A DNA stretch of 52,949 nt from Nemertoderma westbladi (taxonomy: Eukaryota > Xenacoelomorpha > Nemertodermatida > Nemertodermatidae): contig JAUCBJ010001829.1 in assembly GCA_032718475.1 (NCBI GenBank), positions 1 to 52,949 of the forward strand. The letters run 5' to 3'. The translations under genes were made by a program, and so were the position numbers. Each line of letters begins with the position of its first letter. Position 1 is the stretch's first letter. The notes under the pieces are model-generated. The model ran no database searches. It worked only from the letters and a program-made list of their open reading frames with translations, and was not told the origin of the DNA. This document shows positions 18,843-29,949 of this stretch, piece by piece.

Positions 18843-20295
18843 GAGAGGATTAGCGATATTCGAAGGAGTATATCGACAGAACATCGGAGATTTGGGAGAC
18901 CGACCGTCGATGGAATATCCGACGCCAGAAGCCTTGGAGAAGTGGTTCGGGAATCAAACCCGCGGGTTTGGTACTCCCTTCCACTCGGAGGCTGATAGAC
19001 CCGTTAAGGAGGGTTGGCCGGAGACGTTAGTAGAGGTGTTCGGAGTAGATCTTCCGGTGGAGAAGACATATCCGAAACGAACGCGGGAGGAAATATTGGA
19101 GATAGAGGACAAGGGCGAGGATGTTTACTTTGTTCCGGATCGACAACCGCTGACCGGAGAGGACGACATCGTATTAGACATTGGGAAAGAAGGAAGTGCG
19201 AAACCGATTGGAGACCTCATATACGAGAGGGCCTGGTTTCCACAAGCGCGTAGGTGTAAGTTGTGCGGCAGCACAAGGCACAATCAAAAGTCGTGCGACG
19301 CGGTAGTAGAGGCGGCGCATAAGGTCTGCCGTTGGTGTAGTGAGACCGACCATTCGTTTCACACGTGCACCGTCTTCGTTTCTCAATGCGGATATTGTGG
19401 GGTAAAGGGACATCGCAGCGCGAGATGTCAGCTGCGAGATGATTCCTTCCAAAACCATAGCGCTAACCTACTTCGGGAGATGTTAGATAAGTGGGAGAGT
19501 GTGGCCGACTACCACATCCAAGCGCAGATGCGTTGGTTACCATTTAAGGCGGGATACGGATTCTGGGCAGTAGACCCATCTCACGTTGCATATGAGCCGT
19601 ATTTACAGTCTTTGTCACAGTATCAAGAGCTCATCCTGACTGCTCAAGACCTTCCACAAAACACTGGAGTTATCGTAGTCCGAGAATACTTCAGACAGTT
19701 AAATATGGATAACAAGTATACTTGGAACTTTGTTGCCATTTGCGACCGGATTACAAAAGGTCTGTTTTCGGAAACTAGAAAAGTGGTACGCGCGCGAGGT
19801 GATTGGAGGATGGCGGCTATACAATACCGCAACGAATTCTTGTTGACTCATGTACCAGTGGGGTCATTGACCACTGAGAGGATACAGGAACAGAGAATCG
19901 CAGCGACCACAGCGACAACCACTGGAGCTCAAGGCTCGCGGAGAGAACCAGGAGGAGAGGTCCAAGACAAGCGTCAAGTCAAGGACGACCACTATCACTC
20001 TATTATAGAAGCACAGAGGTTGCAGCGCAAGGCGCAGGGTGCGTTGGAAAAGGCGCGCGTGCAATTGCAGAAGGAAGAGTTGGCGGAAGCGACCATAGGA
20101 GCACAACAATCGGGACGAGGCCAAGGTAGAAGTACCAGCCGGGATTCTGTCGGGGCTCAGGGAACATCGTCGCCGGTTCCGGGGAGTGACGCCTCACGGA
20201 CGCCGTCAACAGAATCTACTAGAGGACGCTTAGTGTATCTGGGAAGAGGGCGAAAGAGGGTAGCGAGCCCAAAGAACCCAGGAGCGGGTCAGTAA
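18715..20295 (+). CDS. Triple zinc-knuckle protein, continuation of ORF3 (ORF4)
   Basis: The frame opens at 18715 after TGA and runs to TAA 20293-20295, about 526 codons. No early ATG is required if it is a continuation of ORF3, which it overlaps in another phase (18715-18842). Between 19255 and about 19431 are three back-to-back CX2CX4HX4C zinc knuckles: CKLCGSTRHNQKSC, CRWCSETDHSFHTC and CGYCGVKGHRSARC. These are the nucleic-acid-binding modules of retroviral nucleocapsids. A helical Q/R/E-rich segment and a basic tail rich in R, G and S (RGQGR, GRGRKR) follow. The order globular region, knuckles, basic tail mirrors Gag. No similar BEL/Pao protein is known to me at this position. Confidence 0.8.
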   Translation, partial: SCHPLVFGGDQYVRSKGGIQSDVMKLFLTPFFNQSLENTSMVRRGLAIFEGVYRQNIGDLGDRPSMEYPTPEALEKWFGNQTRGFGTPFHSEADRPVKEGWPETLVEVFGVDLPVEKTYPKRTREEILEIEDKGEDVYFVPDRQPLTGEDDIVLDIGKEGSAKPIGDLIYERAWFPQARRCKLCGSTRHNQKSCDAVVEAAHKVCRWCSETDHSFHTCTVFVSQCGYCGVKGHRSARCQLRDDSFQNHSANLLREMLDKWESVADYHIQAQMRWLPFKAGYGFWAVDPSHVAYEPYLQSLSQYQELILTAQDLPQNTGVIVVREYFRQLNMDNKYTWNFVAICDRITKGLFSETRKVVRARGDWRMAAIQYRNEFLLTHVPVGSLTTERIQEQRIAATTATTTGAQGSRREPGGEVQDKRQVKDDHYHSIIEAQRLQRKAQGALEKARVQLQKEELAEATIGAQQSGRGQGRSTSRDSVGAQGTSSPVPGSDASRTPSTESTRGRLVYLGRGRKRVASPKNPGAGQ

Positions 20296-20787
20296 TACAT
20301 TATAGCACAGGGCGACAGACTCTAGATATATACATCATCGTCGCTCTGATGTATATTGTAGCATTTTAGAAATATCCGACTAGACTCATATACACTAGTT
20401 GCGCTGTTTTGAATTTATATTATGAGAGAGGCGAAGGAAGTGATTGGGGAGACAAACCTGCGGGTTTGGCTTACTCCTTTCACTTGCCCTAGCAAATTTT
20501 TTATATTTGATCTTGTATATAGTAATCATTATGTAAGAACGAACGAGAAACAATATTTTGTAAATTTAATTTGTATGTAATAATCGTTAAACAGTGAGAG
20601 AGATAATATTTGTAAATTTAATTTGTATGCAATTCATTATGCAATATCTATAGCAATATTTTGTAAATAGTAGGATTTATAGTATCAAGTATTTAGATTA
20701 TTTGAAAGGAAATTTATTTTGTTTGTATACATCACCTATACTCTTCTACAGTTGGAGGGAAACATTGTATGATTTCCCTTGGAGCGG
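20296..20787 (+). other. 3' untranslated region before the 3' LTR
   Basis: Contains the last dispersed palindrome (20453-20468) and a repeated phrase TTTGTAAATTTAATTTGTATG near 20558-20632. The purine stretch GGAGGGAAA (20755-20763) or the shorter GGAGCGG abutting the LTR could be the plus-strand primer. Neither is a convincing long polypurine tract. Confidence 0.55.
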
Positions 20788-23045
20788 TGTTACGGTATAT
20801 GGCGCTGTACACATTATTAGCCATTATACAGTATAATATATTGGTTCATTATACAGTATAATATATTAGTCCATTATACTGTACGCAATATTAGTCCGTT
20901 ATGCAATATAATTATTTAGATAAGGCATAATAGCGCAGTGACATTTAGATAAGGAAATTGAAACGCCCATATATTTTGAATTCATCCATTTTGTATAGTA
21001 TGTAGCCCTACCTACGTAATTTTGTATTAGGATATAAGTAGATAGTTCCAGGGTAGCAAGTTCAGTTGGACCCTGGATTTTGTGCTTGCTGTTATTAGCT
21101 TCGATAGGGCTAGCATCTAGGGACGCTATCCTAACCATTCCGCAGCCAGGGACATGATCCATTACCATATATGGTAATAATTCGCGGTTAGGAAGCCCTG
21201 AGGTTCACAATCCGGCTTTCTAATTGGACTAACTGTTTCCAGGTTGGTCTAATGTTAGCGCGGACTGGAGAGCCAATAGGAGAGCGATTGCATCACCCTT
21301 ATTGCATCACCCTTCTCGGATCACCTATAAATTGGCGGTTTGCCGGTAGAGCTGTACCTATATCACCCTTCACCTACTTTTAGGAGTACAATTTTGTGCG
21401 TATTTTCTGCATTTCTACCCTTTGATTAATTTTCTTGGAATGATTCGTTAGTGTTATTATTCTTAACTGTGTTTCTCAATCAATCCTATTGATTACTGCT
21501 AATTACAACCGGAACTATGATTTCTACCTCTTTCGTTAATGGTTCTATGTAATTCTTTTCGACGCAATAATCCTACGGGATTTCTGAGACTGTCAGACTT
21601 GTGATTTGCATGCGCCGCTACGGTAGCTATTCAATAAATGGAGGGCTAAGGTGCCAGTAGGCGGTGGGCTCATCGGGGGGTTAGCGACGAAGGGAGTGCG
21701 GAGGATTCAAAGGCGGGCAACGCTGGCGGGGGGTCAACGTTGTGGTCGGGCAATTTGGACTGTAGGTTGGAGACCGCTCGCTGGTACAGTAATTAGGGGG
21801 CTGATGATCCAGGTTTTGTCTCTATTTAGTATTAGGGGGCAGGAATTGGGTTAGTTAGGAAGCCTAGATGTACCCGGGAGGGGCCTGCATACCTTACAGT
21901 AGATTGCGAATTAGTCAATTGCGAATTATTATGTTGCGAATTATATAATTGCAGATTGTATAATTGCAAGTCGTGCTATTGTGATCTGTGATTGCTGACG
22001 CTGATTGGTGTGTTACTGAAGTGTGCCTATGATTACGAATGCTTAGGTAGGCGCCCCTTTCTCTTTGATTGATTTCTATTTCTTAGTTACAACAAATAAT
22101 TACTGATTAGGTCAAAGTAATACGGCATTTTAGGCTATTACTAGCGAAACCTGTTGTGTAATAAATTAGAATTACGCATTCTGGAACTCTTAGTAATTAG
22201 TGCGCTGTTACATATTTGTGACTGTAATTGATTAGTAAAATTAAGAATTAGTACGCAGCATAGCGGAGAGTAGCTAAGGTAATAATTTAGAGTACCGTAA
22301 ACTATTCACGCTGAGCGGTTATTTGCATTAGCGGGCAATAAGCTAGATCGCAGTAGTCAGTACGCAAGACACTAGTAAATTGCTGGCCTAAAGCCAGCTG
22401 CAGGCAAGTTTAGACCCAGAGCGGTATCACCCACGAAAGACATTGTACCGTACCATTATTTGATTATTTTAAATATTCTCGCATTCACACATTCCGTTAG
22501 GGAACCCTCAGTATTCGCGATTAGAAAAGACGTAAGCATTGGCGTATTTCAGTAGTAAAATTAGGCGTAAGAATACTCTGAGTGCAAAGCCCCTCGCACT
22601 CGTCTTAAGTAAGCTTAGGGAGCCGACTCGGGTTTGTTGTTTTGGTTATTCCCGCGTGGCTCATAGATTCGAACAGTTAGCTCTCTATCGAGCGATCGGT
22701 AGAGAAAGGAACAAGCGATTTTGCAGGAGCCGTGTAAATTTAGTAAAATATATTAGCGGACGGCAGATTAGCGCCATCCAACGGTAAGTAGCGGTTTTGT
22801 ATTTAGCAGCCTTTACAATTTAGTAATAGCACGCTCCTGATCCCCTTTACTTAACAGTAGAGCAGTCTTTGTGTCTTATTGGTTAGGCGAGAACTCATTA
22901 GGTTGGCAGAGAAGTATACGGGTATTTGTCTGTTCAACAGTTCTACTGTCAGTATAGGAGTCGCGCTAGTTTAACAGTAGGGTATGTGATTTGCTGTTGC
23001 TTGCAACAGTAAAGAGTGTATTCAGAGTTAGACTATTGTTTAACA
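20788..23045 (+). repeat. 3' LTR, 2258 bp
   Basis: Same length as the 5' LTR with about 16 substitutions, for example near 21185, 21255, 21574, 21777, 22266 and 22693. AATAAA is at 21633-21638. It ends TTTAACA at 23045, followed by the target duplication AAGGA. Confidence 0.95.
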
Positions 23046-23185
23046 AAGGAGGTGAAACTATCTCTATTTCAAATTCCATGCAATCTCATTAAGATTTGTA
23101 GAAAAATTTGATTAATGACACTATATTCCAGGACATGGTGTACTGAAGCAAATGGGTTATTTGGATGGAATTTGTAGATATAAAC

Positions 23186-23422
23186 TAAAGGCCATGATAC
23201 ACCACAGGAGTGGCGAGCGGCAGCGGCGGGCGGCCGCGGCAAGCGGCCGATGTGAGCAGCGACTTTTAGTATGATATACTATAGGAGCGGCGAGCGGCAG
23301 CAGCCATTTGTGGTGTATCATCACCTATAGAAAATAATGTGTTCTATTTTTAAAAAAGTGGCCGCTTGCCGCGGCTGCTCGCCGCTGCCGCTCGCCGCTC
23401 CTGTGGTGTATCATGGCCTTTA
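23186..23422. mobile_element. GC-rich foldback (MITE-like) element
   Basis: Ends are inverted copies starting TAAAGGCCATGATACACCAC, and the pairing continues with few mismatches for about 60 bp through a GCGGCGAGCGGCAGC-rich stretch. An additional internal copy sits near 23268-23320. GC content is far above the surroundings. A 3-bp AAC lies on both sides, which is not enough to prove the target duplication. No ORF. Confidence 0.8.
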
Positions 23423-23879
23423 AACACAAAAACTACGAAATGATCTACTAATATGCTTAAAATACTAAAAAGGTTGAAATAAAAATGAAATCTCACTGTA
23501 GTAAAGGTGATACAATTATTCTGGAATTCAGAAAAAAATGTCGCAATTTTCATGGGTGATTTTATGTTTTACACAGTAGCTACTAATTGTATATTTATTA
23601 AATTATGAAGTATTTAATTAATAATTAACATTAATATAATAAATTATTTAATAGCTAACTTGCATGCACTATGTAGAGCACTTAGGAATCCATGGATTGC
23701 ACTTATGCAATCCATTGTTCCGATTCCCTGTTAACCATGATATGTTGATGAATTCGCAGATATGCTGCCAGTATAACATCACAAGCCGAGGCTGCTGTAC
23801 TTCAGGTAAGTGCCTGTGTACCAGGGCTGAGTTTCATGCCTCTGATGCTCACTATACACCATTGGTCTGTGATGAAAAA
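23423..23879. other. AT-rich stretch without recognisable gene
   Basis: Nothing recognised. Confidence 0.5.
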
Positions 23880-24450
23880 ATTTTGACAGTGAACCTTGAC
23901 AGCCCTTAACAAATGTCTGATTGTAAGGGGATCAGCTCCAGGAATGGCTAGTTTGAAGATGACATCTGCTACTTGGGGTCATGGATCCGGAAGTGTGGTG
24001 AAGACCTTATATGTGATTTGGACGGATATGTGAGGGGTCCCATAGAATAAAATGAAAATCTGTGGATGGCACTTTCATAAGAATGCTGTGCTGTGCTGGG
24101 TTCATTGTTTCGAGTTCAAATCCACACATCTCCAACTAGACACTATATAATAGCATGCCTGAATGGTTACATTAGGTGCTAGTCATGAAATTCTTTTCAC
24201 TGTTAAAGAGTTTGAGTTCCTTGTGTCAAATACAATGAACACATCCCCAATCAATATCCCCTAGCTTGACACTTGAAAGCATGACACTTCCGCTTTGCGG
24301 GATATAATTGCTTGGACCAGCCAGTGCATAATCTTGAGATTTGGCAGCCACATGGAGTGAGTGTACAATCATGGTGGGTACCGATGACTTTCTCAAATGT
24401 GTTTGTTTGTGTTTTTATGTGTTTGTATACACACAACTGCTTGAAACTTA
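23880..24450 (+). mobile_element. Old, degraded fragment of the (TAG)n-tailed LINE
   Basis: The sequence follows the 3' half of the LINE at 46930-48504 with many substitutions and small indels. Around 23980-24000 it matches the GGATCATCGATCCGGAAGT region, and at 24260-24400 it matches the segment reading CTTGACACT to ATGACTTTCT. All frames are broken. It is clearly older than the adjacent copy. Confidence 0.7.
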
Positions 24451-24510
24451 ATGTTGATGGAATTGGATGAAACTTTGATGATAGGTTCATTATCGGACCT
24501 AGTTGTGTAT

Positions 24511-25417
24511 TAAATCGAATCAGGGATCCCATTGAGAGATTGCTCCGTGGAAATCAGAATGGGTTCCATAAAGGTCGTGGGACCATGGAGCCCATTTTGG
24601 CACTTAGAAGGATAATTGAAGAGTTATCAACAAAGAAAGACAGGCATCTGGCTGTTATCTTTGTTGACTCCTTCAAGGCCTTTGATTCAGTCTCTCGCTC
24701 ACGTATGTTCAGCATACTTTCATTATATGGGATTCCTGATGAAATTATTGCAGCAATCAGATCAGTATACGATGGTTCGACCAAATTTGTGTCTACTGTT
24801 GACGATGACACAGAACCATTTGAAGTGTTATGGGGCGTCCTCCAAGGAGACACACTTGCACCATTCTTGTTCATTATTGTGGTTGATTATGTTCTACGCA
24901 TGTCCTTATATCATCATATGATGATGGGGTGATGATAAATCCACCTACTGGCTCCAGAAGTCGAGGATATCCTGCCAAGTACCTAACTGATCTAGACTTT
25001 GCTGATGACTTAGGAGTACTCTCAGAATCACTAGAGGGAGCCCAACGGCTCCTCAGCTCATTAGAACATGCTGCTTCTAGTGTTGGTCTTTTTATTAACT
25101 CATCTGGTGTCTCATTGGTTCCCCCAAGCTTGACACTAGAACAAAATCGCCTCCACTTTGAAGGACATTGCTTTCGCCATGAGGACCAGCCAGTGCATAA
25201 TCTATTACTTTGGCAGCCTCATGGAGTGAATAAGCATGGTGGACAGCCCATGACTTTCTTGAGACGCATCTTAAAGGACACTGGCCTTGAAGATGCGGAT
25301 GATCTAGCAAATGTCATGGGTGATAGGGAGTTGTGGCGGCGCAATTTTGTCGACAAGCCGGCACAGCATTCTTAAAAATGTGCTGCAATGCAGCATGCCG
25401 ATCCTAGTAGTAGTAGT
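24511..25417 (+). mobile_element. 5'-truncated LINE copy with internal deletion
   Basis: Nearly identical to 47196-48504, flanked by the direct repeat AGTTGTGTAT (24501-24510, 25418-25427), and ending in a TAG microsatellite. Relative to the longer copy, about 400 bp is missing at a junction near 25101, and a small change near 24915 splits the RT frame into 24540-24932 and 24929-25375. It retains the FADD catalytic box (LDFADDL). Non-functional. Confidence 0.85.
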
Positions 25418-25427
25418 AGTTGTGTAT

Positions 25428-27338
25428 GGAAGGTTTTGGTATGAGGAACCTGTTGGTTACCTAACAACAGTGAAATTAAATATAGAATAACTGATCATAA
25501 TCATAGAATTCACTCAATCAAAATTATGTTGACACCTCATAGGGAGCATATATTGGACATGGTTTCTGCAGTTACGCTTTCGGCAATTACAGTTTATTTC
25601 GTTTAGAATTCCAAAAGAAAATACATTGCCACAAACACTGTTTTTTTAAACATACAATATTTATACTATTGAATTTATATACTAAGTAAATGAAATTCGT
25701 GAGTAGTGGCTTGGAACACATTGTTGCTAATGACCATTCCAAGAGGATCATTCCTTAAGAATCCCTTCTGCTGTACCATATTTAGTGTTTGAATGATATG
25801 TTTTTAACTACTCCATACCCATTTTAAACCCGCACACCCCCCCCCCCCCCCCCCCCCCACTTAAGTGCGGTGTGATCCTCTACCCTTTGACGGATATGCC
25901 TACTGTATGTTTGCATTAGCCCCCATGTTTCAGCCCGCATCCTTGACACCGTTAGCGACCTAACAGCTACAGGCAACCCGCCAACTTGCAGACTACTACC
26001 CCACTGCTAGCAACCTGCACACCTGTCTGCATGCAGACTGCCACCCTAGTGTAGTACAATATTACTACCCCCTTCGGTTTACAACCTCCTACAGCATATC
26101 CACTGTTTAAGCGCTAACCTGTTTATCTCTTCGCTTGATTTTACCACAGTAGTACTTAATAACCTATCATTAATCTGTTTTTACTGTACTGCAGCACCAC
26201 CCTTTCATGTGTACATGTTTTTAGATTATGTAGGAGGAGGAGAGGCACAACATCAGAGTCTTATCCAGGTTGATGTTGGAGTGGAAGGGAAGCAGAGTGC
26301 CATCTTATGGGTGCTTAGATGAGAAACAGGTGGTGTGCTGCACACTGATGGGGTTGACACTGCTAATGTGAATGTAAAGGTCAACACTTATTGTGGTCTT
26401 TGCATGATTTATCAATTCCTTAGCAATCACTGCATTCTTCCTGCTTGCTATAGATTTCCATCATCCCTTTCTTTAACCTTTTTCCTTCCTCATTCAACTT
26501 TGCTTCACAATTAATGTATATTTATTTAGTATTTAGTATTTTACAAATAATTAATTAATAATAACATAGCACAATAAATCGACACATGGAGGGGTAACCG
26601 AGTTGTTTAGTACCGATAGTGGTGCCCATTGACCGCAAGTGAAAATAGTGATCTTCAGCGCAAATTGACCTCAAGTGAAATAATGTATAGTTTATTATTT
26701 TGGTCAGAAAACACCGCCACGGTAACCTGCTTCTTTCCCTTAATGTTTTTAATCCAATTAAACTAATTTTTCAAACAAACTAAAATTTATTTTGTGTTTG
26801 TGGTTATTTTGCGCCATTAACTCCTTTAGTAATAAATATATTAGTTCTACATTAATTTTTCTGGGCTCACTAATGGGCATTAATTCCATGATATTGTTAG
26901 GTAGACATGAGAATTTCGATCAAATCTCAACTCTATCATTTAAACGGCAATGGAAAAGAAGATGACTCTCATCATCTACACCTTGGCCCTTGGTGACAGC
27001 TACATAACCGGGTCATCATGTAGCATTGTAGGGCGGTACCATCTCCCTAGCTCAACCCTCAAATGGAGTGAAGTTATTCCCAATCGACTTGGAGCAATAT
27101 GGTGTTGCTTTGGAATGTAATTCGAACTATCAGTTCTGGGTTGAATTTCATATAGGTGGTTGCCCTTGTTGAGGTCATGGACCTCACCTCTCTGATAATA
27201 TCTGATAGGCATCCAAACACAGTTTTCATAATTTCACAATTTTCAGTTCCTGAATGCATTTTTGTCCTCAAATATTTAATGCTTGTATAAAAGGTGTTTC
27301 ATTATACAACATAGCGTTTGCTTTTTTGTAGAAGAAGC
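25428..27338. other. Gene-free stretch with a C22 run
   Basis: No gene recognised over 1.9 kb. A run of 22 C lies at 25837-25858. The rest is unremarkable AT-rich sequence. Confidence 0.5.
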
Positions 27339-27349
27339 ATTGATGGTTA

Positions 27350-27409
27350 CTACTACTAGTATCGGCATGCTGCATTGCAGCTGCATTTTTAAGAATGCTG
27401 TGCCGGCTT
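27350..27409 (-). mobile_element. 60-bp 3' end of the (TAG)n-tailed LINE
   Basis: The reverse complement of 48440-48504, including the TAG tail, flanked by an 11-bp direct repeat ATTGATGGTTA (27339-27349, 27410-27420). An extremely short 5'-truncated insertion, still with a clear target duplication. Confidence 0.9.
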
Positions 27410-27420
27410 ATTGATGGTTA

Positions 27421-28544
27421 GCTGCCACATAGACAAGATAAGCTGGGTTTCCCTTCCAATTTCCTACAGATACAGGTTATCCGGAGTCATCTGGGCGGGG
27501 TACACCTAGGAGTTCTTTGATTACTTGTATATAATATATACATTGTATTGATGGTTTTTAGATTATATGTTAGCCATGTTTCTGAGCTGTAAAGTATGGA
27601 TGAGAATAATGCGGCCTTTTCTTTTGCCTATTTTATTTTCAATAAGAAAGGTGTACCAGAGTTTGTTTGTTTTGTTTCATGTATTATTTTGCTTCATACG
27701 GCACGGTTCATCCACGTATCATACACGTATCATTTTGCCAGTTTCCATGATGACTCTATCTGGTTTGTGTCGTGTGAGTGCCATTATGAGCTACGAATGG
27801 ATTTGTCTTTGCACTATGATTTACTAACTTATGGTTATATCCCTGGATTTGTCTTTGCTCTATGACTTACTAACTTATGGTTATATCCCAGTGTTTCATT
27901 GTTGTTATTATGCTTTCCACATATCTGTTCTTATGGTTGATCCAGGGGCTTTTTGGTTTGGACTATTTTGAACCTCTCCCATGATTATTAGGGCACAGAT
28001 GTTAGTTTAGGTCTTCTGTTCGATCCTCTATCATCCCCAAAATCAGGTGCCTTTCCGTATGCCATACTCTATTGTGTTTTAATTTTCCAAATTTACTCTT
28101 GTCAACTTACACTATTTTATTCTCTCCACCAATTTGTCCCCATTTATACCATTTTATGATTGTCTCTTGTGATAATCGCTGTTCTGATGGATTTCTTTGT
28201 CTCTGATGGATTTCTGTGTCTTTCTTTGTCTATTTTAATGCTTCCCTGTCGACATTCTTCATAGGAATCGTTTACTGAGTAAGATATAGTATACTGACTA
28301 TTATTTCTGGAGACAATGTTGCTCATTCGAACCATGTTCTAAGTGCCATGAGTATTGTTTAACCTATAAGGAAACCTTTGCAACAACGATACCATTACAA
28401 TGCCACTTTTTCCTTTTGTTATTGGAGTTAATTTCCTCATATGTAGTAGATCACACAGCTTGTGTTAACGTAGCAACCCCATTTCTTGGGGCTATTCCCT
28501 AGTGGTTGCAGTATCTTTGCAAATAAGATCTATTTTGCGTTTCA
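27421..28544. other. Gene-free stretch with a short tandem duplication
   Basis: A 45-bp unit beginning TGGATTTGTCTTTGC occurs twice near 27798-27890. The overlapping frames of 80-90 codons at 27567-27865 show no protein-like features. Confidence 0.5.
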
Positions 28545-28779
28545 AAGCAAAGCAAACAATCGGCTGAAGCCGGAAGCGACTCGAAGGCTCCTCTTTTGAT
28601 AGCTGCTACCCGAGGGTAGGGGTGGGCGCTACTTCTATCCCAAGATTTGCTCCCAGTTATTTAACTGGTACTCATTTTATCGATCCCAGTGGATGAAATG
28701 CAGAGTGGACCCTGGCGGGGCTGAACCTATAACCAATATATTGCAGGCCCTGTGCTCAGCCAACTGAGCTAGCCCGCCA
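28545..28779 (-). mobile_element. tRNA-derived SINE
   Basis: On the minus strand the tRNA-like head starts at about 28778 with GGCGGGCTAGCTCAGTTGGC. It has a well-paired D arm (GCTCAG...CTGAGC) and a B box (AGGTTCAGCCC). The anticodon arm is not paired, so this is not a tRNA gene. Downstream lies a central domain with TTTCATCC and GATCGATAAAATGAGTACCA, resembling the conserved central domain shared by several invertebrate SINE families (cephalopod SINEs among them). Family assignment is from memory of the motif only. Confidence 0.75.
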
Positions 28780-28785
28780 TTCAAG

Positions 28786-29949
28786 TTATTATTTATTAAT
28801 TTTTATTTATTTATTTATTTATCATGTTATCAGTTATTATTTTTCGTTTAAGTTATTATTATTATTGTTTAGAACTGATTTGAACCGACATGCCAAACAT
28901 TTACCTTACTGTGTTGTACATATTCAAATATGTAGTATTTATTTATTGTTAAATAATATTTTAACTATGAATTTTCACTGTCACATAAGTGTTCAAATAT
29001 GATTAGATATCAATTAATTTATTGTTATTCCCACTACTAGTTCCGCACTCCTCCCCCACTAGTTCAGTACTGCTCTCCACTAGTTCCACACTCCTCCCCA
29101 CTAGCTCTGTGCTCCAGATTCAGAAACAGCCACAAACAGGGGATAAACGTTTTTTTTCGTATAAGATCATGTAATATCCAGTAATAGATCAATAAACACA
29201 TTAGTGGTTCTTGATAGGTTTTTAAATGAATACAGTGTAAATTATGGATAAAACATCTGGGTTGGTTATAGATTTTTTTTACCCTGAATTTAATAACATA
29301 ATCCACAAGACAATGAGTGCCTAGTGAATTCCTATTCTTTAGTAAGAGCAAATCCATTGGCTTGTTAAAGGATGTGCACACGCATTTACGGAAACCGACC
29401 TATATTTATCTGAATACCTTACTAAGGCGACCACATTTTGTAGTACAAGTGCAAACATTTGTACTTTGGATGTAAAATGTATATTTATTATTAGAACTCG
29501 AATTTTCTATCTGGATAATTTGATATTCTGTATGTATGAACAATTTCTGTTAGTATTTTAAAATGGCAGTGATTTTTTATGTCCTTTTATTTGACGTTTT
29601 TGTCCTCCTTTTTTTACGAATTGTGCATAATGACTTTTGTTGTCCTTTTAATGACTTTTATTGTCCTTTTAATGACTTTTTATGTATGTATTTCTTCAAA
29701 CTGTCAGACTGATGATTTCTGGACAGTCAGACAGTTGATTTCAACATGCCTATGCCAAAACATTCCAAATTTGTTGATTTCTGGTCTGTCGGACAGTTGG
29801 TTTCACTATGCCTGTGCCAAAACATTCCATGATTCCATGATTTATAGACTATGAGATAGAATTCCATATGCGCCTGTGGTAAAAGTCTCTAAATCTAATA
29901 GTTTGTGGTTGTTGTCGATAATCGATTACCACATGACGTAGCAAAACAC
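28786..29949. other. Gene-free stretch with microsatellite and short duplications
   Basis: TTTA-rich microsatellite at about 28790-28870, a 27-bp unit around CACTAGTTCCGCACTCCTCC repeated about three times at 29035-29110, a TGTCCTTTTAATGACTTT triplication near 29640-29690, and a roughly 62-bp duplication at 29705-29835. Confidence 0.6.

Larger units (their letters stand above)
7802..20468. repeat. Eight dispersed copies of a 16-bp palindrome in the retrotransposon
   Basis: Consensus CAAACCYGYGGGTTTG. Copies are at about 7802-7817 (degenerate), 9307-9322, 11912-11927, 14149-14164, 16239-16254, 17360-17375, 18955-18970 and 20453-20468. They occur in gag, pol, the linker, the spacer, ORF3, ORF4 and the 3' UTR, and not in the LTRs. 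Coding copies use at least two reading frames (KPAGL, NQTRGFG, NPRVW). The 11912 copy has paired changes (CAGACCC...GGGTCTG) that keep the symmetry. Confidence 0.85.
4161..23045 (+). mobile_element. Complete BEL/Pao-type LTR retrotransposon, 18.9 kb
   Basis: Two direct LTRs of exactly 2258 bp (4161-6418, 20788-23045) start TGTTACGG and end TTTAACA. They are flanked by the 5-bp target duplication AAGGA (4156-4160, 23046-23050). Internal order is leader, gag, protease-RT-RNase H, integrase, then two extra ORFs. The pol domains (FYMDD reverse transcriptase, RNase H ending in NPADITSRG, CWACLAPGH/CMECGRLHH knuckles before the protease) are those of the BEL/Pao group. I count about 16 differences, nearly all transitions, and no indels between the LTRs (roughly 99.3% identity), so the insertion is young. 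Despite this the coding region changes frame several times. At 18.9 kb it is about two to three times a usual BEL/Pao element. Confidence 0.95.

Noticed and set aside
27567-27865. Overlapping 86- and 89-codon frames with hydrophobic segments
   Set aside because: They contain a 45-bp non-coding tandem duplication and lie in different phases with equal length, as in chance frames.
28700-28779. tRNA-Ala-like gene
   Set aside because: The D arm and acceptor-like ends are good, but there is no anticodon stem-loop and a SINE body follows.
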